Below, in pieces: positions 7,879 to 16,315 of a stretch of 64,000 nucleotides of DNA. The notes beneath the pieces are model-generated. The model had not been told where the DNA came from. It did not search any database and worked only from the letters and a program-made list of their open reading frames with translations. The DNA comes from Candidatus Heritagella gallinarum (GTDB taxonomy: Bacteria > Bacillota > Clostridia > Oscillospirales > Acutalibacteraceae): contig CAJFNK010000039.1 in assembly GCA_904394685.1 (NCBI GenBank), positions 60,414 through 124,413 of the forward strand, read 5' to 3'. How positions within the stretch are numbered: position 1 is the first letter of the stretch; each line of letters starts with the position of its first letter. The translations under genes were made by a program, and so were the position numbers.

Positions 7879-9150
7879 ATGTTTATCGATATTGCGAAAA
7901 TCAAGATTAAGGCGGGAAGCGGTGGAAACGGAGCGGTTTCTTTTCGCCGTGAAAAATATGTAGCGGCCGGCGGCCCTGATGGCGGCGACGGAGGAAAAGG
8001 CGGCAATATTGTCTTTCAGGTGGATGACAACCTTTCTACATTGGCCGACTTCCGGTATAAGCGTAAATATGCGGCGCCTAACGGTGAAAACGGACGTGGC
8101 GGCCGCTGCTTTGGTCGTGGCGGAGAGGATTGTGTAATCCGTGTTCCCCGTGGTACACTGGTAAAAGACGCAGAAACCGGCCGGATTCTGGCGGATATGT
8201 CTGACGATGAGCCGCAGGTTGTGGCAAAAGGCGGACGTGGCGGATGGGGAAATGCCCATTTTGCCACCCCTACCCGTCAGGTGCCCCGGTTTGCTAAGCC
8301 CGGTACACCCGGCGAGGAAATGGAAGTCCAGCTGGAGTTGAAGCTGCTGGCTGATGTGGGACTGGTGGGATACCCGAATGTGGGAAAATCCACTCTGGTG
8401 TCGGTGGTCAGTGAAGCAAAACCTAACATTGCCAATTATCATTTTACCACACTCACCCCTGTGTTGGGCGTGGTGCGTATGGGAGAGGGAAGCTCCTTTG
8501 TAATGGCTGATATCCCCGGATTGATTGAAGGGGCCGGCGAAGGAGTTGGCCTGGGGCATCAGTTCCTGCGCCATGTAGAGCGCTGCCGCCTGCTGGTTCA
8601 CATCGTGGATGTGGCGGGCAGCGAGGGGAGAGATCCCAAAGAAGATTTTGAGATCATTAACGCCGAACTGCGAAAGTTTAATGCCGAATTGGCAGAGCGC
8701 CCCATGCTGGTGGCTGGAAACAAGTGCGATTTGGCTACTGAGGAGCAGATTGAGGAGTTCCGGCAATATGTGGAAGCCAAGGGTTATCAATTCTTCCCGA
8801 TTATGGCCGCTATCCGCTATGACGTAGATCCCCTGCTCAAGAAGATTCAGGAAATGCTCCAGTCCCTGCCTCCGGTGCGGCGCTTTGAGGCAGAACCTGC
8901 CCCTGTGATGCCGGTAGAAACCATGGAGAATACCGAGGTGCAGATTACCCGTCATGACAATGTATTTATGGTAGAGGGTAAATGGCTGTTGCAGCTGATC
9001 AATTCGGTCAATTTTGACGACTATGAATCGCTGCAATATTTCCAGCGTGTGCTGATTCAGACAGGTGTTATCGATGCCCTGCGGGAAGCTGGATGTCAGG
9101 AAGGCGATACAGTCAGCATGTACGATCTGGAATTTGATTTTGTGGAATAA
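7879..9150 (+). CDS. obg: GTPase Obg (CgtA)
   Basis: A 423-residue essential GTPase linked to 50S assembly and stress control. Domain order: glycine-rich Obg fold (1 to about 158, GGNGAVSFRREKYV, GGRGGWGNAHF), G domain (about 159-330, G1 GYPNVGKST, G3 DIPGLIEGA, G4 NKCD) and the C-terminal OCT domain (about 345-423, FMVEGKWLLQL) found in Firmicutes. AAAGGAGGCGG precedes the ATG. It is 12 bases upstream of the mini-RNase III gene. Confidence 0.97.
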   Translation: MFIDIAKIKIKAGSGGNGAVSFRREKYVAAGGPDGGDGGKGGNIVFQVDDNLSTLADFRYKRKYAAPNGENGRGGRCFGRGGEDCVIRVPRGTLVKDAETGRILADMSDDEPQVVAKGGRGGWGNAHFATPTRQVPRFAKPGTPGEEMEVQLELKLLADVGLVGYPNVGKSTLVSVVSEAKPNIANYHFTTLTPVLGVVRMGEGSSFVMADIPGLIEGAGEGVGLGHQFLRHVERCRLLVHIVDVAGSEGRDPKEDFEIINAELRKFNAELAERPMLVAGNKCDLATEEQIEEFRQYVEAKGYQFFPIMAAIRYDVDPLLKKIQEMLQSLPPVRRFEAEPAPVMPVETMENTEVQITRHDNVFMVEGKWLLQLINSVNFDDYESLQYFQRVLIQTGVIDALREAGCQEGDTVSMYDLEFDFVE

Positions 9151-9162
9151 AGGAGCGCCTTT

Positions 9163-9558
9163 GTGGAACGTTTTTTCAATCAGGAATGTGATCCCCGTCA
9201 GCTCAGCCCGTTGACACTGGCTTTTGTGGGGGATTGCGTATTTGAACTGTTTGTGCGGGAAAAACTGGTGTGTCAGGGAAATTGTCCGGTAAAAAAGCTG
9301 CACCAGCGTTCGGTGGAACAGGTGTGTGCGTCGGCACAGTCCCGCTTTTCCCAGAAACTTTTTCCGCTGTTGACAGAAGAAGAACAGCAGGTGTATCAGC
9401 GGGGGCGCAACGCTCATGTGAATCATGTTCCCAAAAACGCCTCGGTTGCAGATTATCATGCGGCAACCGCTTTTGAAACTCTGTTCGGATACTTGTATCT
9501 CAGTGGCCGCATAGAGCGTTTACGGGAATTGTTTCAGATCTGCATGGAAAACGAATAG
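9163..9558 (+). CDS. mrnC: Mini-ribonuclease III
   Basis: Mini-III is a dimeric RNase III catalytic domain without a dsRNA-binding domain; in B. subtilis it matures 23S rRNA. The 131-residue size fits. The catalytic acidic motif is present in FVGDCVFELFVRE, and HVPKNASVADYHAATAFETLFGYLYL holds the second acidic cluster. The start is GTG 9163 (aaaggagcgccttt GTG); no ATG fits. It is usually encoded next to cysS; here it follows obg. Confidence 0.9.
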   Translation: MERFFNQECDPRQLSPLTLAFVGDCVFELFVREKLVCQGNCPVKKLHQRSVEQVCASAQSRFSQKLFPLLTEEEQQVYQRGRNAHVNHVPKNASVADYHAATAFETLFGYLYLSGRIERLRELFQICMENE

Positions 9559-9581
9559 AAGAAAGCAGGGAGGAATCTGTC

Positions 9582-10520
9582 ATGTTGAACGCAAAGAGCA
9601 AAGCCAAAACGCTGTCGCTGGATTTTCTGTTTTTTCTGGCAGGAAGTATGATCGATGCTGTGGCCATTAATGTGTTCACAGCCCCGAACCATATCGCTCC
9701 CGGCGGGGTAACCGGTATTGGTACCATGCTGAATTATCTATTCCAGACGCCGATTGGCGTGGTCAACATGCTGATTAATATTCCCATTGTGATTTGGGCA
9801 ATTCTGGAAATTGGCTATAAGCTGGTTGCCAAAAGCATTGCAGCCATCATCATTTTTTCGGTTGCCATCGATACGATGGGTCTGTTTTTGCCGGTGTATG
9901 ACGGCAATCCGCTGCTGGCAGCGATTTTTGGCGGCGCATTGGAAGGAATCGGCCTTGCGCTGGTATTTATGCGTGGAAGTACAACCGGCGGCACGGATAT
10001 GATTGCCCGGCTGCTGGGGCGGCGGTTCCGCCATCTCTCTATGGGTAAATTGATGCTGGCGGTGGATCTTGTTATCATAGCGGCTTCTGCTTTGGTGTAT
10101 CAGCAGCTGGAAAGCGCTCTCTATGCCATTATCGCCATTTTTGTGTCTACCCGTATCATCGACACTCTGCTGTATGGTACTGATGCCGGAAATGGAAAAA
10201 TGTACTTTATCATCTCCAAAAAGAACGAGGAGATCAAGCAGAAGATTTTGGAACAGATTGACCGTGGCGTAACGGTGATCCCCATAGAGGGCGGATACAG
10301 CGGTCAGGAAGGCGCCATGCTGTTCTGTGCAGTCCGTCGGTATGAAGTGGCCAAAATCAACGATATTATCCATACGACAGATCGGGATGCTTTTGTGATT
10401 GTGGGCGAGGCCGGAGAGATTACCGGAGAGGGGTTCCGTGCGGCGCAAAGCGACGATAAAACCCTCAAGGAAATTGTCCGCTCCCTGCAAAAAAGAAATC
10501 AAAAAGAAGATGCCGAATAA
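9582..10520 (+). CDS. YitT-family membrane protein with DUF2179 domain
   Basis: 312-residue integral membrane protein. About five or six hydrophobic helices fill residues 10-190 (DFLFFLAGSMIDAVAINVF, then GGVTGIGTMLNYLF), and a soluble domain of about 90 residues (GKMYFIISKKNEEIKQKIL ... ITGEGFR) matches the DUF2179 plan seen in YitT and YebE-type proteins. Function is unsettled across the family; transport is likely. A GGGAGG site precedes the ATG. Confidence 0.85.
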   Translation: MLNAKSKAKTLSLDFLFFLAGSMIDAVAINVFTAPNHIAPGGVTGIGTMLNYLFQTPIGVVNMLINIPIVIWAILEIGYKLVAKSIAAIIIFSVAIDTMGLFLPVYDGNPLLAAIFGGALEGIGLALVFMRGSTTGGTDMIARLLGRRFRHLSMGKLMLAVDLVIIAASALVYQQLESALYAIIAIFVSTRIIDTLLYGTDAGNGKMYFIISKKNEEIKQKILEQIDRGVTVIPIEGGYSGQEGAMLFCAVRRYEVAKINDIIHTTDRDAFVIVGEAGEITGEGFRAAQSDDKTLKEIVRSLQKRNQKEDAE

Positions 10521-10579
10521 ATTTTAGAGAATACCGAAAAAAGGCTGTGCATAAACTGTGCAGCCTCTCTGGTGTTCAC

Positions 10580-10638
10580 AAAAAAGGACAGCTGACGAGG
10601 CTCCCGTCCATGTGGACAAGGGGCTTCCTCAGCTGTCC
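10580..10638 (-). terminator. Minus-strand terminator of the small Asn/Ser-rich gene
   Basis: GGACAGCTGA (10586-10595) and TCAGCTGTCC (10629-10638) pair perfectly; inner bases extend the stem with mismatches. On the minus strand the hairpin is followed by six T residues (10585-10580). It ends 18 bases after the stop of the small gene at 10657. Confidence 0.7.
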
Positions 10639-10656
10639 CGGCATTATCGGCTCAGA

Positions 10657-10842
10657 TTATCTGCAATTGGAGCTGTGATGGTCGCAGTCGGAATACTGGT
10701 TGTATTCGTTGGTGCTCACATGATTCACAGAGTTCTGAGCGTTCTGGGATTTTTTGTTAGATGCGTTTTTCTTGGAGTTGTTCTGGCTCTTAGACTGGTT
10801 CATCTGGGTGGAGTTCATGCTGTTTTTGTTTTGCTTTTCCAT
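10657..10842 (-). CDS. Small Asn/Ser/Gln-rich protein, unknown function
   Basis: A 61-codon gene on the opposite strand to its neighbours. I chose the start at 10842 because an excellent ribosome site, AAAGGGGGTGAAACC, lies directly before it. The protein is hydrophilic and of low complexity: about 30 residues are N, S or Q (MNSTQMNQSKSQNNSKKN), with a tail containing SDCDHHSSNC. No membrane segment or signal peptide is seen. The composition is reminiscent of small acid-soluble or coat-associated spore proteins, but I do not recognise a family. A terminator follows it, so it looks like an independent transcription unit. Confidence 0.65.
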   Translation of the reverse strand: MEKQNKNSMNSTQMNQSKSQNNSKKNASNKKSQNAQNSVNHVSTNEYNQYSDCDHHSSNCR

Positions 10843-10932
10843 GGTTTCACCCCCTTTACAGTCGATAGTATGGAACACTTTGACTGTTTTTATCCATAAA
10901 TAAAAGTAATTTTTTTGAAAGGAAGAAAGCTC

Positions 10933-12276
10933 ATGGCTGTAACCCTGCCGGAACCGTTTCTCCAGCGGATGCAACAGATGCTGGGGGAGGAATTTCCCCA
11001 ATTCCTCGCAGCATACGAGGAACCTCATGCAAAAGGAATCCGTGTGAATCCTTTAAAATGCGAGGTAGACACCCTAGAAAAGGCGCTGGATGCCCCACTT
11101 GTGCCTTCGCCTTTTTCTCCGCTGAATTATTATAGCCCGTTGGAGAAAGTGGGAACTGTCCCCCTGTATCATGCGGGGGCATTTTATTCACAGGAGCCGT
11201 CGGCATCTTCGGCGGTCACGCTTTTAGCGCCGGAGCCTGGCGACCGGGTGCTGGATCTCTGTGCGGCGCCGGGCGGAAAATCCACGCAGATTGCCGCCTG
11301 CCTGTGTGGGAAAGGTCTTTTGTGGAGCAATGAGATCGTTCGCAGCCGGGCAAACATTCTGCTTTCCAATATGGAGCGCATGGGGGTGCGAAACGCCGTG
11401 GTTTCTTCCTGTCACCCCGAAGCTCTGTGCGGCGGTCTGGCCGGCTTTTTTGACAAAGTGCTGGTAGATGCTCCCTGTTCTGGAGAAGGCATGTTTCGAC
11501 GTGACCCGCAGGCAGTGGCGGAATGGAGCCCGGAACATGTAAAAGCCTGTGCCGACCGCCAGCTGGCAATTCTCCGTTCGGCGGCAAAAGCGGTGCGGGA
11601 AGACGGCATACTGGTATATTCCACCTGCACATTCTCCCCCGAAGAAAACGAAGGGGTCATCCGGCGCTTTCTGGAAGAAGAACCGGGTTTTGTGCTGGAA
11701 CCCGCTCAGGTTTCGTTTGGCCGCCCAGCAGATGGCATGGAGGCCGTGCGGATTTATCCCATGGACGGCGGAGAGGGTCACTTTGCCGCCAAGCTGCGCC
11801 GGGTGGCCGCCAATCCGTCCTGTCCGGGAAAAGCGATGTTGCCGCCCGAAAAGGGAGAGGGATACCGGCTGGCTAGAGAACTGCTTTTGGCTATTTTGCA
11901 AAAAGCACCGCAGTCGGCGCTGCTTCAGGCAGGCAACCGGTTTTATCTGGCACCGGATGAATTGCCCAACTGCAAAGGGCTGGGCGTTTTGCGGGCCGGT
12001 GTGGAAGTAGGCGAACTGAAAGGCAAACGCATGGAACCGGCGCACGGGCTGTTTATGGCGGCAAGGCCGGAAGAATTGGCGTTCTGTGTGAATTTTGGCA
12101 GCGACAGCTCCGAGATTGCCGCTTTTCTGCGTGGAGAAGAACTGGGGATAGAGCTGGAAGCACCCAACGGGACTTATGTTGGGGTAGCTGTGGACGGTGT
12201 TGTAACAGGGTTTGGAAAATATTCCGGCGGCAGGCTGAAAAACCACTATCCCAAGGGCTTACGCAATAAAAAATAA
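10933..12276 (+). CDS. rsmF: RsmF/YebU-type 16S rRNA m5C methyltransferase (NOL1/NOP2/Sun family)
   Basis: A SAM-dependent RNA cytosine-C5 methyltransferase of 447 residues. The SAM-binding motif is DLCAAPGGKSTQIA, the two catalytic cysteines are in DAPCSGEGMFR and YSTCTFSPEENE. The C-terminal part (about 300-447), ending GVAVDGVVTGFGKYSGGRLK, matches the RsmF C-terminal and PUA-like domains. The start ATG 10933 follows GAAAGGAAG. The exact target base cannot be read from the sequence; RsmB-like activity is less likely because the NusB-like N-terminal domain is absent. Confidence 0.88.
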   Translation: MAVTLPEPFLQRMQQMLGEEFPQFLAAYEEPHAKGIRVNPLKCEVDTLEKALDAPLVPSPFSPLNYYSPLEKVGTVPLYHAGAFYSQEPSASSAVTLLAPEPGDRVLDLCAAPGGKSTQIAACLCGKGLLWSNEIVRSRANILLSNMERMGVRNAVVSSCHPEALCGGLAGFFDKVLVDAPCSGEGMFRRDPQAVAEWSPEHVKACADRQLAILRSAAKAVREDGILVYSTCTFSPEENEGVIRRFLEEEPGFVLEPAQVSFGRPADGMEAVRIYPMDGGEGHFAAKLRRVAANPSCPGKAMLPPEKGEGYRLARELLLAILQKAPQSALLQAGNRFYLAPDELPNCKGLGVLRAGVEVGELKGKRMEPAHGLFMAARPEELAFCVNFGSDSSEIAAFLRGEELGIELEAPNGTYVGVAVDGVVTGFGKYSGGRLKNHYPKGLRNKK

Positions 12277-12291
12277 AGAGGGGATTTTTCC

Positions 12292-13092
12292 ATGACAAAT
12301 GAAGAAATCTTGCAAGTGGCGCTGCGCCAATCGGCAATTGACAGCAACTGCCGGCCGGAGGATTTTCTGGCTGGAGAAAACAAGGTCGTCATATCCTCGG
12401 CAAATCCCGATGCACGGCACTATCTGCAGCTGCCTTTTTCCTGTGACCTGACCTATTATGGCCATCATATTGTCGCCTCAGTGTCGGAGAATCTCCGGGA
12501 AGCGGTGAAAGAATACCTGGATTGCTTTGCACCGGAACATTGTTTTGAAACGCCCAATCTCCATGTCTTGGATGAGAAGCTAAAGCCTTTTGGCGTTACT
12601 TCCTGCTTTATGGCGGAATATTTTCTCCCGGATGTATCCATTTTACACCCGCTCTCCTGTGCGCTGACGCTTCGGGTTTTGGAGCCGGAAGATTTTTCGG
12701 GATGTTACCTGCCTCAATGGTCAAATGCTCTTTGTGAAAAGAGGAAAGAGCTGGATGTGCTGGCAGTGGGGGCTTTTGACGGGAACAAGCTGGTGGGGCT
12801 GGCGGGATGCTCGGCAGACTGCGAAACCATGTGGCAAATCGGGGTGGACGTGTTGCCGGAATATCGCAGACTGGGGGTTGCTTCCGCCTTGACGAGCCGG
12901 TTGGCTGTGGAGATTTTGGAGCGGGGGAAAGTGCCGTTTTACTGCTGTGCGTGGTCAAATCTTGCTTCTGCCCGCAATGCAATTAAAAGTGGGTTCCGGC
13001 CTGCATGGGTGCAGGTAACCGCAAAGCCGACAGAGTTTGTGAATCAGATGAACGGGGAGGCAACCGTATGCGGAGAAAAGACCGGGAAGTAA
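12292..13092 (+). CDS. GNAT-family N-acetyltransferase
   Basis: 266 residues. The C-terminal half (about 125-245) is a GNAT domain with the acetyl-CoA loop VDVLPEYRRLGVASALTSRL and the following ARNAIKSGFRPAWVQ. The N-terminal 120 residues are not recognised and may bind substrate. The substrate is unknown. The gene overlaps the next one by 25 bases, implying coupled expression. Confidence 0.82.
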   Translation: MTNEEILQVALRQSAIDSNCRPEDFLAGENKVVISSANPDARHYLQLPFSCDLTYYGHHIVASVSENLREAVKEYLDCFAPEHCFETPNLHVLDEKLKPFGVTSCFMAEYFLPDVSILHPLSCALTLRVLEPEDFSGCYLPQWSNALCEKRKELDVLAVGAFDGNKLVGLAGCSADCETMWQIGVDVLPEYRRLGVASALTSRLAVEILERGKVPFYCCAWSNLASARNAIKSGFRPAWVQVTAKPTEFVNQMNGEATVCGEKTGK

Positions 13093-13541
13093 CGGGAAAG
13101 AAGAAAATCGAAAAAATCATTCAAAACTGCCGGGTGGTACGGCTTGCGTTTCAGGATCAGGAGGCGCCTTATATCGTCCCTGTGAATTTTGGATATGAAT
13201 GGCTGGACGACGGGTTAACGCTGTATGTTCATTGTGCAGGCGAGGGCAAAAAACTGGAGTTGATGAAAACCTGCCCCAAGGTGGGTTTGGAAATGGACTG
13301 TGGCCATCAGCTGGTGGGAGAAGGCAAAGCCTGTGCCTATGGCTTTCTATTTCAAAGTGTGATTGGCTGGGGAATTGCAGAAATACTGGAAAACCCAGAG
13401 GACAAAAGGCACGGATTGGAACGCCTGATGCTCCAGCAAACCGGCAGACAATTTTCCATCAGCGAACAGGATACCCATGCCGTAACGGTGTTTCGTGTCC
13501 GGGTGCAGTCGATTTCCGCCAAGGCCAGAAATGAATTTTAA
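13068..13541 (+). CDS. Pyridoxamine 5'-phosphate oxidase-like flavin-binding protein (NimA-like)
   Basis: 157 residues with the split-barrel FMN-binding fold. The N-terminal MRRKDREVTGKKKIEKII and YIVPVNFGYE are characteristic of the NimA-like subgroup, members of which can reduce nitroimidazoles. Start ATG 13068 lies inside the end of the acetyltransferase gene and has GGGGAGG upstream. The physiological substrate is not known and resistance is not implied. Confidence 0.82.
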   Translation: MRRKDREVTGKKKIEKIIQNCRVVRLAFQDQEAPYIVPVNFGYEWLDDGLTLYVHCAGEGKKLELMKTCPKVGLEMDCGHQLVGEGKACAYGFLFQSVIGWGIAEILENPEDKRHGLERLMLQQTGRQFSISEQDTHAVTVFRVRVQSISAKARNEF

Positions 13542-13580
13542 TTTTTTGAGGTAAAACCTCACGGATTCTTGTCAGACAAC

Positions 13581-13609
13581 TTGAAATTCATAGAAAAGGG
13601 TGCTATAAT
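13581..13609 (+). promoter_or_regulatory. Promoter of ilvE
   Basis: TTGAAA (13581-13586), 17-base spacer, TATAAT (13604-13609). The transcribed leader carries a perfect 9-bp hairpin TTTGCAGGA/TCCTGCAAA (13622-13651) without a T-run. Confidence 0.78.
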
Positions 13610-13694
13610 AAAAAATATCCATTTGCAGGATGTGTATCGATTTCCTGCAAAGGCTTCTGGTATATTAATTACACAGTGAAAGAGGGGCATTTCC

Positions 13695-14765
13695 ATGCAG
13701 GAAATTCGTATTGAACTGACAAAAACACCCAAGGCAAAGCCGGTTGACGAGAGCAAGCTGGGCTTTGGCAACATTTTTACCGACCATATGCTCATCATGA
13801 ACTATGATGAAGGCGAGGGCTGGCATGATGCCAGAATCGTCCCCTATCAGGATATCGCTCTGAGCCCGGCCGCCATGTGCCTGCACTATGGCCAGTCTGT
13901 GTTTGAGGGCATGAAGGCTTATCGTGCAGTTGATGGCCGTATCCTCCTGTTCCGTCCGGATCGCAATATGGCTCGTCTGAATGTTTCCAATGACCGCCTG
14001 TGCATCCCGCTGATCGACGAGGAGTTCTGCACCGAAGCAATCGCCAAGCTGGTGTCGGTGGATAAAGACTGGATTCCTCATTCCGAGGGCACTTCCCTGT
14101 ATATTCGCCCCTTCATTATTGGCGTTGATCCTCATGTGGGCGTGCATCCCGCAAAACACCTGCTGTTTATCGTCATCCTCAGCCCTGTGGGCGCTTATTA
14201 TCCCGAAGGACTGAACCCGGTGAAGATTTATGTGGAGAAGAACTATGTCCGTGCAGTCCGTGGCGGTATGGGATACACCAAGACGGCCGGTAACTATGCC
14301 GCTTCTTTGAAGGCACAGGATGAAGCCGAGAAGCAGAAGTATACCCAGGTTCTCTGGCTGGACGGCATCGAGCGCAAATATATTGAAGAAGTCGGCACCA
14401 TGAATGTTTTCTTCAAAATTGATGGCGAAGTGGTAACACCTGCACTTCAGGGTTCTATCCTGTCCGGCGTTACCCGTATGTCCTGCATTGACATTCTCCG
14501 TTCTTGGGGAATGAAGGTGACAGAGCGTGCCATCTCTATTGATGAGCTGGCAGAGGCTGCCAGAGCAGGCAAACTGGAAGAAGCATTCGGCAGCGGCACG
14601 GCTGCGGTAATCTCTCCCATCGGCGAACTCAAGTGGGGCGATGAGATCATGAGCATCAACAACGGTGAAATCGGCCCGGTTTCCCAGAAGCTCTATGACA
14701 CCCTTACCGGTATTCAGTGGGGCAAACTGCCGGATACCTTTGGCTGGACTTATGAAGTAAAATAA
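13695..14765 (+). CDS. ilvE: Branched-chain amino acid aminotransferase
   Basis: Class IV (fold type IV) PLP aminotransferase of 356 residues that interconverts Leu, Ile and Val with their keto acids. The PLP lysine lies in GMGYTKTAGNYAASL; other family blocks are LHYGQSVFEGMKAYR, DGIERKYIEEVGTMN and FGSGTAAVISPIG. The length and sequence match the longer group II form shared with eukaryotes. AAAGAGGGGC precedes the ATG. It is a single-gene unit between its promoter and terminator. Confidence 0.96.
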   Translation: MQEIRIELTKTPKAKPVDESKLGFGNIFTDHMLIMNYDEGEGWHDARIVPYQDIALSPAAMCLHYGQSVFEGMKAYRAVDGRILLFRPDRNMARLNVSNDRLCIPLIDEEFCTEAIAKLVSVDKDWIPHSEGTSLYIRPFIIGVDPHVGVHPAKHLLFIVILSPVGAYYPEGLNPVKIYVEKNYVRAVRGGMGYTKTAGNYAASLKAQDEAEKQKYTQVLWLDGIERKYIEEVGTMNVFFKIDGEVVTPALQGSILSGVTRMSCIDILRSWGMKVTERAISIDELAEAARAGKLEEAFGSGTAAVISPIGELKWGDEIMSINNGEIGPVSQKLYDTLTGIQWGKLPDTFGWTYEVK

Positions 14766-14788
14766 TGGCATTGTCTGCCGATAGATAG

Positions 14789-14829
14789 AAAAAACGCTGT
14801 GTTCCTCAAAAGAACACAGCGCTTTTTTT
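14789..14829. terminator. Bidirectional terminator between ilvE and the SdpI-type operon
   Basis: CGCTGTGTTC/GAACACAGCG with a 7-base loop, followed by T7 on the plus strand; the upstream A-run gives T6 on the minus strand. It serves both convergent transcripts. Confidence 0.9.
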
Positions 14830-14832
14830 GTG

Positions 14833-15159
14833 TCAGGTAAGAAATTGATACCAGGCTTGTATCAGGAGAAACACATGGACAATACATAGCAGAAGCAGCC
14901 ATAATAGGAGCCGGTGATCCTGAGCATAGTATTCCGGGCGTCCCTTTTTGTGGGCTTCGGCTAACAACAAGGAGAGTAAAACTGCCAAGCCGGGAAAGTA
15001 GAGAAGCTGATACTTGCTGCCAGGCTGGTTGATAATAGAAATGGTGTCTGGCAAAAAGAGCAGGGAAAATAGAGTAATCACAAGCAAAAAGAGGGAGAGT
15101 CTAAGCGGCCGCCACCGAGGTTCTTTCCAGAGATTCTTAACTGAAAATGATTGTTTCAT
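14833..15159 (-). CDS. Small DUF1648-like membrane protein, third gene of the SdpR/SdpI-like operon
   Basis: 108 residues with three predicted membrane helices (about 20-40, 52-68, 84-104). FLPDTISIINQPGSKYQLLYFPGLAVLLSL parallels FLPDIIPVHYN...GSKYEMLFLPAITIVFS in the SdpI-like neighbour, so it looks like a shortened duplicate of that protein's N-terminal half. It starts 34 bases after the neighbour's stop. Role unknown; possibly an accessory immunity protein. Confidence 0.7.
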   Translation of the reverse strand: MKQSFSVKNLWKEPRWRPLRLSLFLLVITLFSLLFLPDTISIINQPGSKYQLLYFPGLAVLLSLLLAEAHKKGRPEYYAQDHRLLLWLLLLCIVHVFLLIQAWYQFLT

Positions 15160-15193
15160 TTTGCCCTCCGATTTTCTGGTTGTCTGCTACACA

Positions 15194-15919
15194 CTATTGC
15201 TTTCGTTCCCAATTTTTCCAGATTCGATAAGAAACACAAATATCAACTAAAGCGTCGGTTACTAATAAGCCTAGTAGAATTCCCAACAAGACAATACCGC
15301 TCAAAAATAAGGAAGCAATCATCAGCAAGATTCCGCATACAGCCATGGAGTAACCGCCAAAACGCTGACATTTTTGCCATACCTCGTCATTTTTCATACT
15401 CCATGTAGTCCGAAGGCCAAAAAAAGAGTTTCGACGGGCTTTTGGCATCAGGTTTCCCAGCCAGATCAGTGTGAGGGCTACCAAAAGATAAATTCCCTTG
15501 GTGAGAAAAGCAGCTGCAACATCCAGTTGATGAGTCTGTGTGGAAATCTGCCATGCCTGAATCAGGGAAAACAGCTGAATTAAATTTAGGATAAACACAA
15601 CAGGAATTCCTGCCAACAAAATCAGTTTTTCATTTTGCGGCTGGTGTTTTCGCTGTAATTTGGCCAACCCTCCAAAAAAGATGCTAAAGACGATAGTGAT
15701 AGCAGGCAGAAAGAGCATTTCGTATTTGCTTCCATAACGGTCTACCTGCCATGAAGCATTATAGTGTACTGGTATTATATCTGGTAGAAAAGTCAGGAAA
15801 AATACACAAACCGTCACCGAAAACAAAGATAGGACAAATAAGCAACCGTAAAGCTTTTTGCGAAGGGTTTCGATTAGCCTCTCAAATAGGATTAGAAAAT
15901 GTACATTTCGTTTACTCAT
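15194..15919 (-). CDS. SdpI-family membrane protein with N-terminal DUF1648 region
   Basis: 241 residues with about six membrane helices. The first half has the DUF1648 signature FLPDIIPVHYNASWQVDRYGSK (split here only by reading), and the second half has the SdpI signature FFGLRTTWSMKNDEVWQK. In B. subtilis SdpI gives immunity to the toxin SDP and holds the repressor SdpR at the membrane. The gene overlaps the upstream SdpR-like gene by 8 bases. No sdpABC toxin genes are nearby, so the signal it senses is unknown. Confidence 0.82.
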   Translation of the reverse strand: MSKRNVHFLILFERLIETLRKKLYGCLFVLSLFSVTVCVFFLTFLPDIIPVHYNASWQVDRYGSKYEMLFLPAITIVFSIFFGGLAKLQRKHQPQNEKLILLAGIPVVFILNLIQLFSLIQAWQISTQTHQLDVAAAFLTKGIYLLVALTLIWLGNLMPKARRNSFFGLRTTWSMKNDEVWQKCQRFGGYSMAVCGILLMIASLFLSGIVLLGILLGLLVTDALVDICVSYRIWKNWERKQ

Positions 15920-16187
15920 CGTAGCTCTCTCCTTTCAGGGTTTGAATCCACAACAGTATTTCTTCCAGAATCGAAGCGTTGAGTTCATAGATAATGAATT
16001 TTCCCTCACGGCGGTCACGCACCAGCCCAGCTTGTTTTAACACCGAAAGATGTCTGGATATGGCAGCAGCGGTAATTTCAAAATGACTGCCAATTTCACC
16101 AGCTGTTAAGGGGGAACTTTTCAGAAGTTCGAGAATTTGCCGTCTTGTCGGGTCTGCCAAGGCTTGAAGCGTGTTTTGAATTCCCAA
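15912..16187 (-). CDS. SdpR-like ArsR-family repressor
   Basis: 91-residue winged-helix repressor. The core ALADPTRRQILELLKSSP and ITAAAISRHLSVLKQAGLV form the helix-turn-helix; the metal-binding cysteines of true ArsR/SmtB sensors are absent, which agrees with SdpR-type autorepressors. It is the first gene of a three-gene operon with the SdpI-like protein, and an AT-rich palindrome overlaps its promoter, consistent with autoregulation. Confidence 0.85.
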   Translation of the reverse strand: MGIQNTLQALADPTRRQILELLKSSPLTAGEIGSHFEITAAAISRHLSVLKQAGLVRDRREGKFIIYELNASILEEILLWIQTLKGESYDE

Positions 16188-16201
16188 AAATCTCCACCTC
16201 T

Positions 16202-16232
16202 ATATTTAACATTTAATTTAATTGTTAAATAT
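16202..16232. promoter_or_regulatory. Operator-like palindrome of the SdpR-like repressor
   Basis: ATATTTAACA and TGTTAAATAT are perfect 10-base inverted arms around an 11-base AT-rich centre. The site lies directly downstream of the -10 box and ends 15 bases before the repressor start codon. Confidence 0.65.
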
Positions 16233-16261
16233 ATTGTAACACCTGTCTTGGATTTTGTCAA
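16233..16261 (-). promoter_or_regulatory. Promoter of the SdpR/SdpI-like operon
   Basis: On the minus strand TTGACA (16261-16256) and TACAAT (16238-16233) are separated by 17 bases. Confidence 0.8.
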
Positions 16262-16262
16262 T

Positions 16263-16301
16263 AAAAATCAAAGAACCGGCACTATATAAGCACCGGTTCT
16301 T
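16263..16301 (-). terminator. Terminator after rex
   Basis: AAGAACCGG/CCGGTTCTT stem with a 13-base loop, followed on the minus strand by TTTGATTTTTAT. It partly overlaps the promoter region of the SdpR-like operon. Confidence 0.7.
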
Positions 16302-16315
16302 AAAATGTTTTGATA

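Noticed and set aside
7480..9459. Long open frame on the minus strand (659 codons)
   Set aside because: It lies fully antisense to prp, rpmA, obg and mrnC, has no ribosome site and no recognisable protein features.
10521..10578. Plus-strand terminator GGCTG...CAGCC after the YitT-type gene
   Set aside because: The inner bases do not pair well and no T-run follows on the plus strand, so I did not list it separately; the stronger hairpin at 10586-10638 may stop transcription from both sides.
13610..13694. Possible T-box or other amino-acid riboswitch before ilvE
   Set aside because: The leader is only about 80 bases, holds one plain 9-bp hairpin, and lacks the T-box sequence and a terminator.
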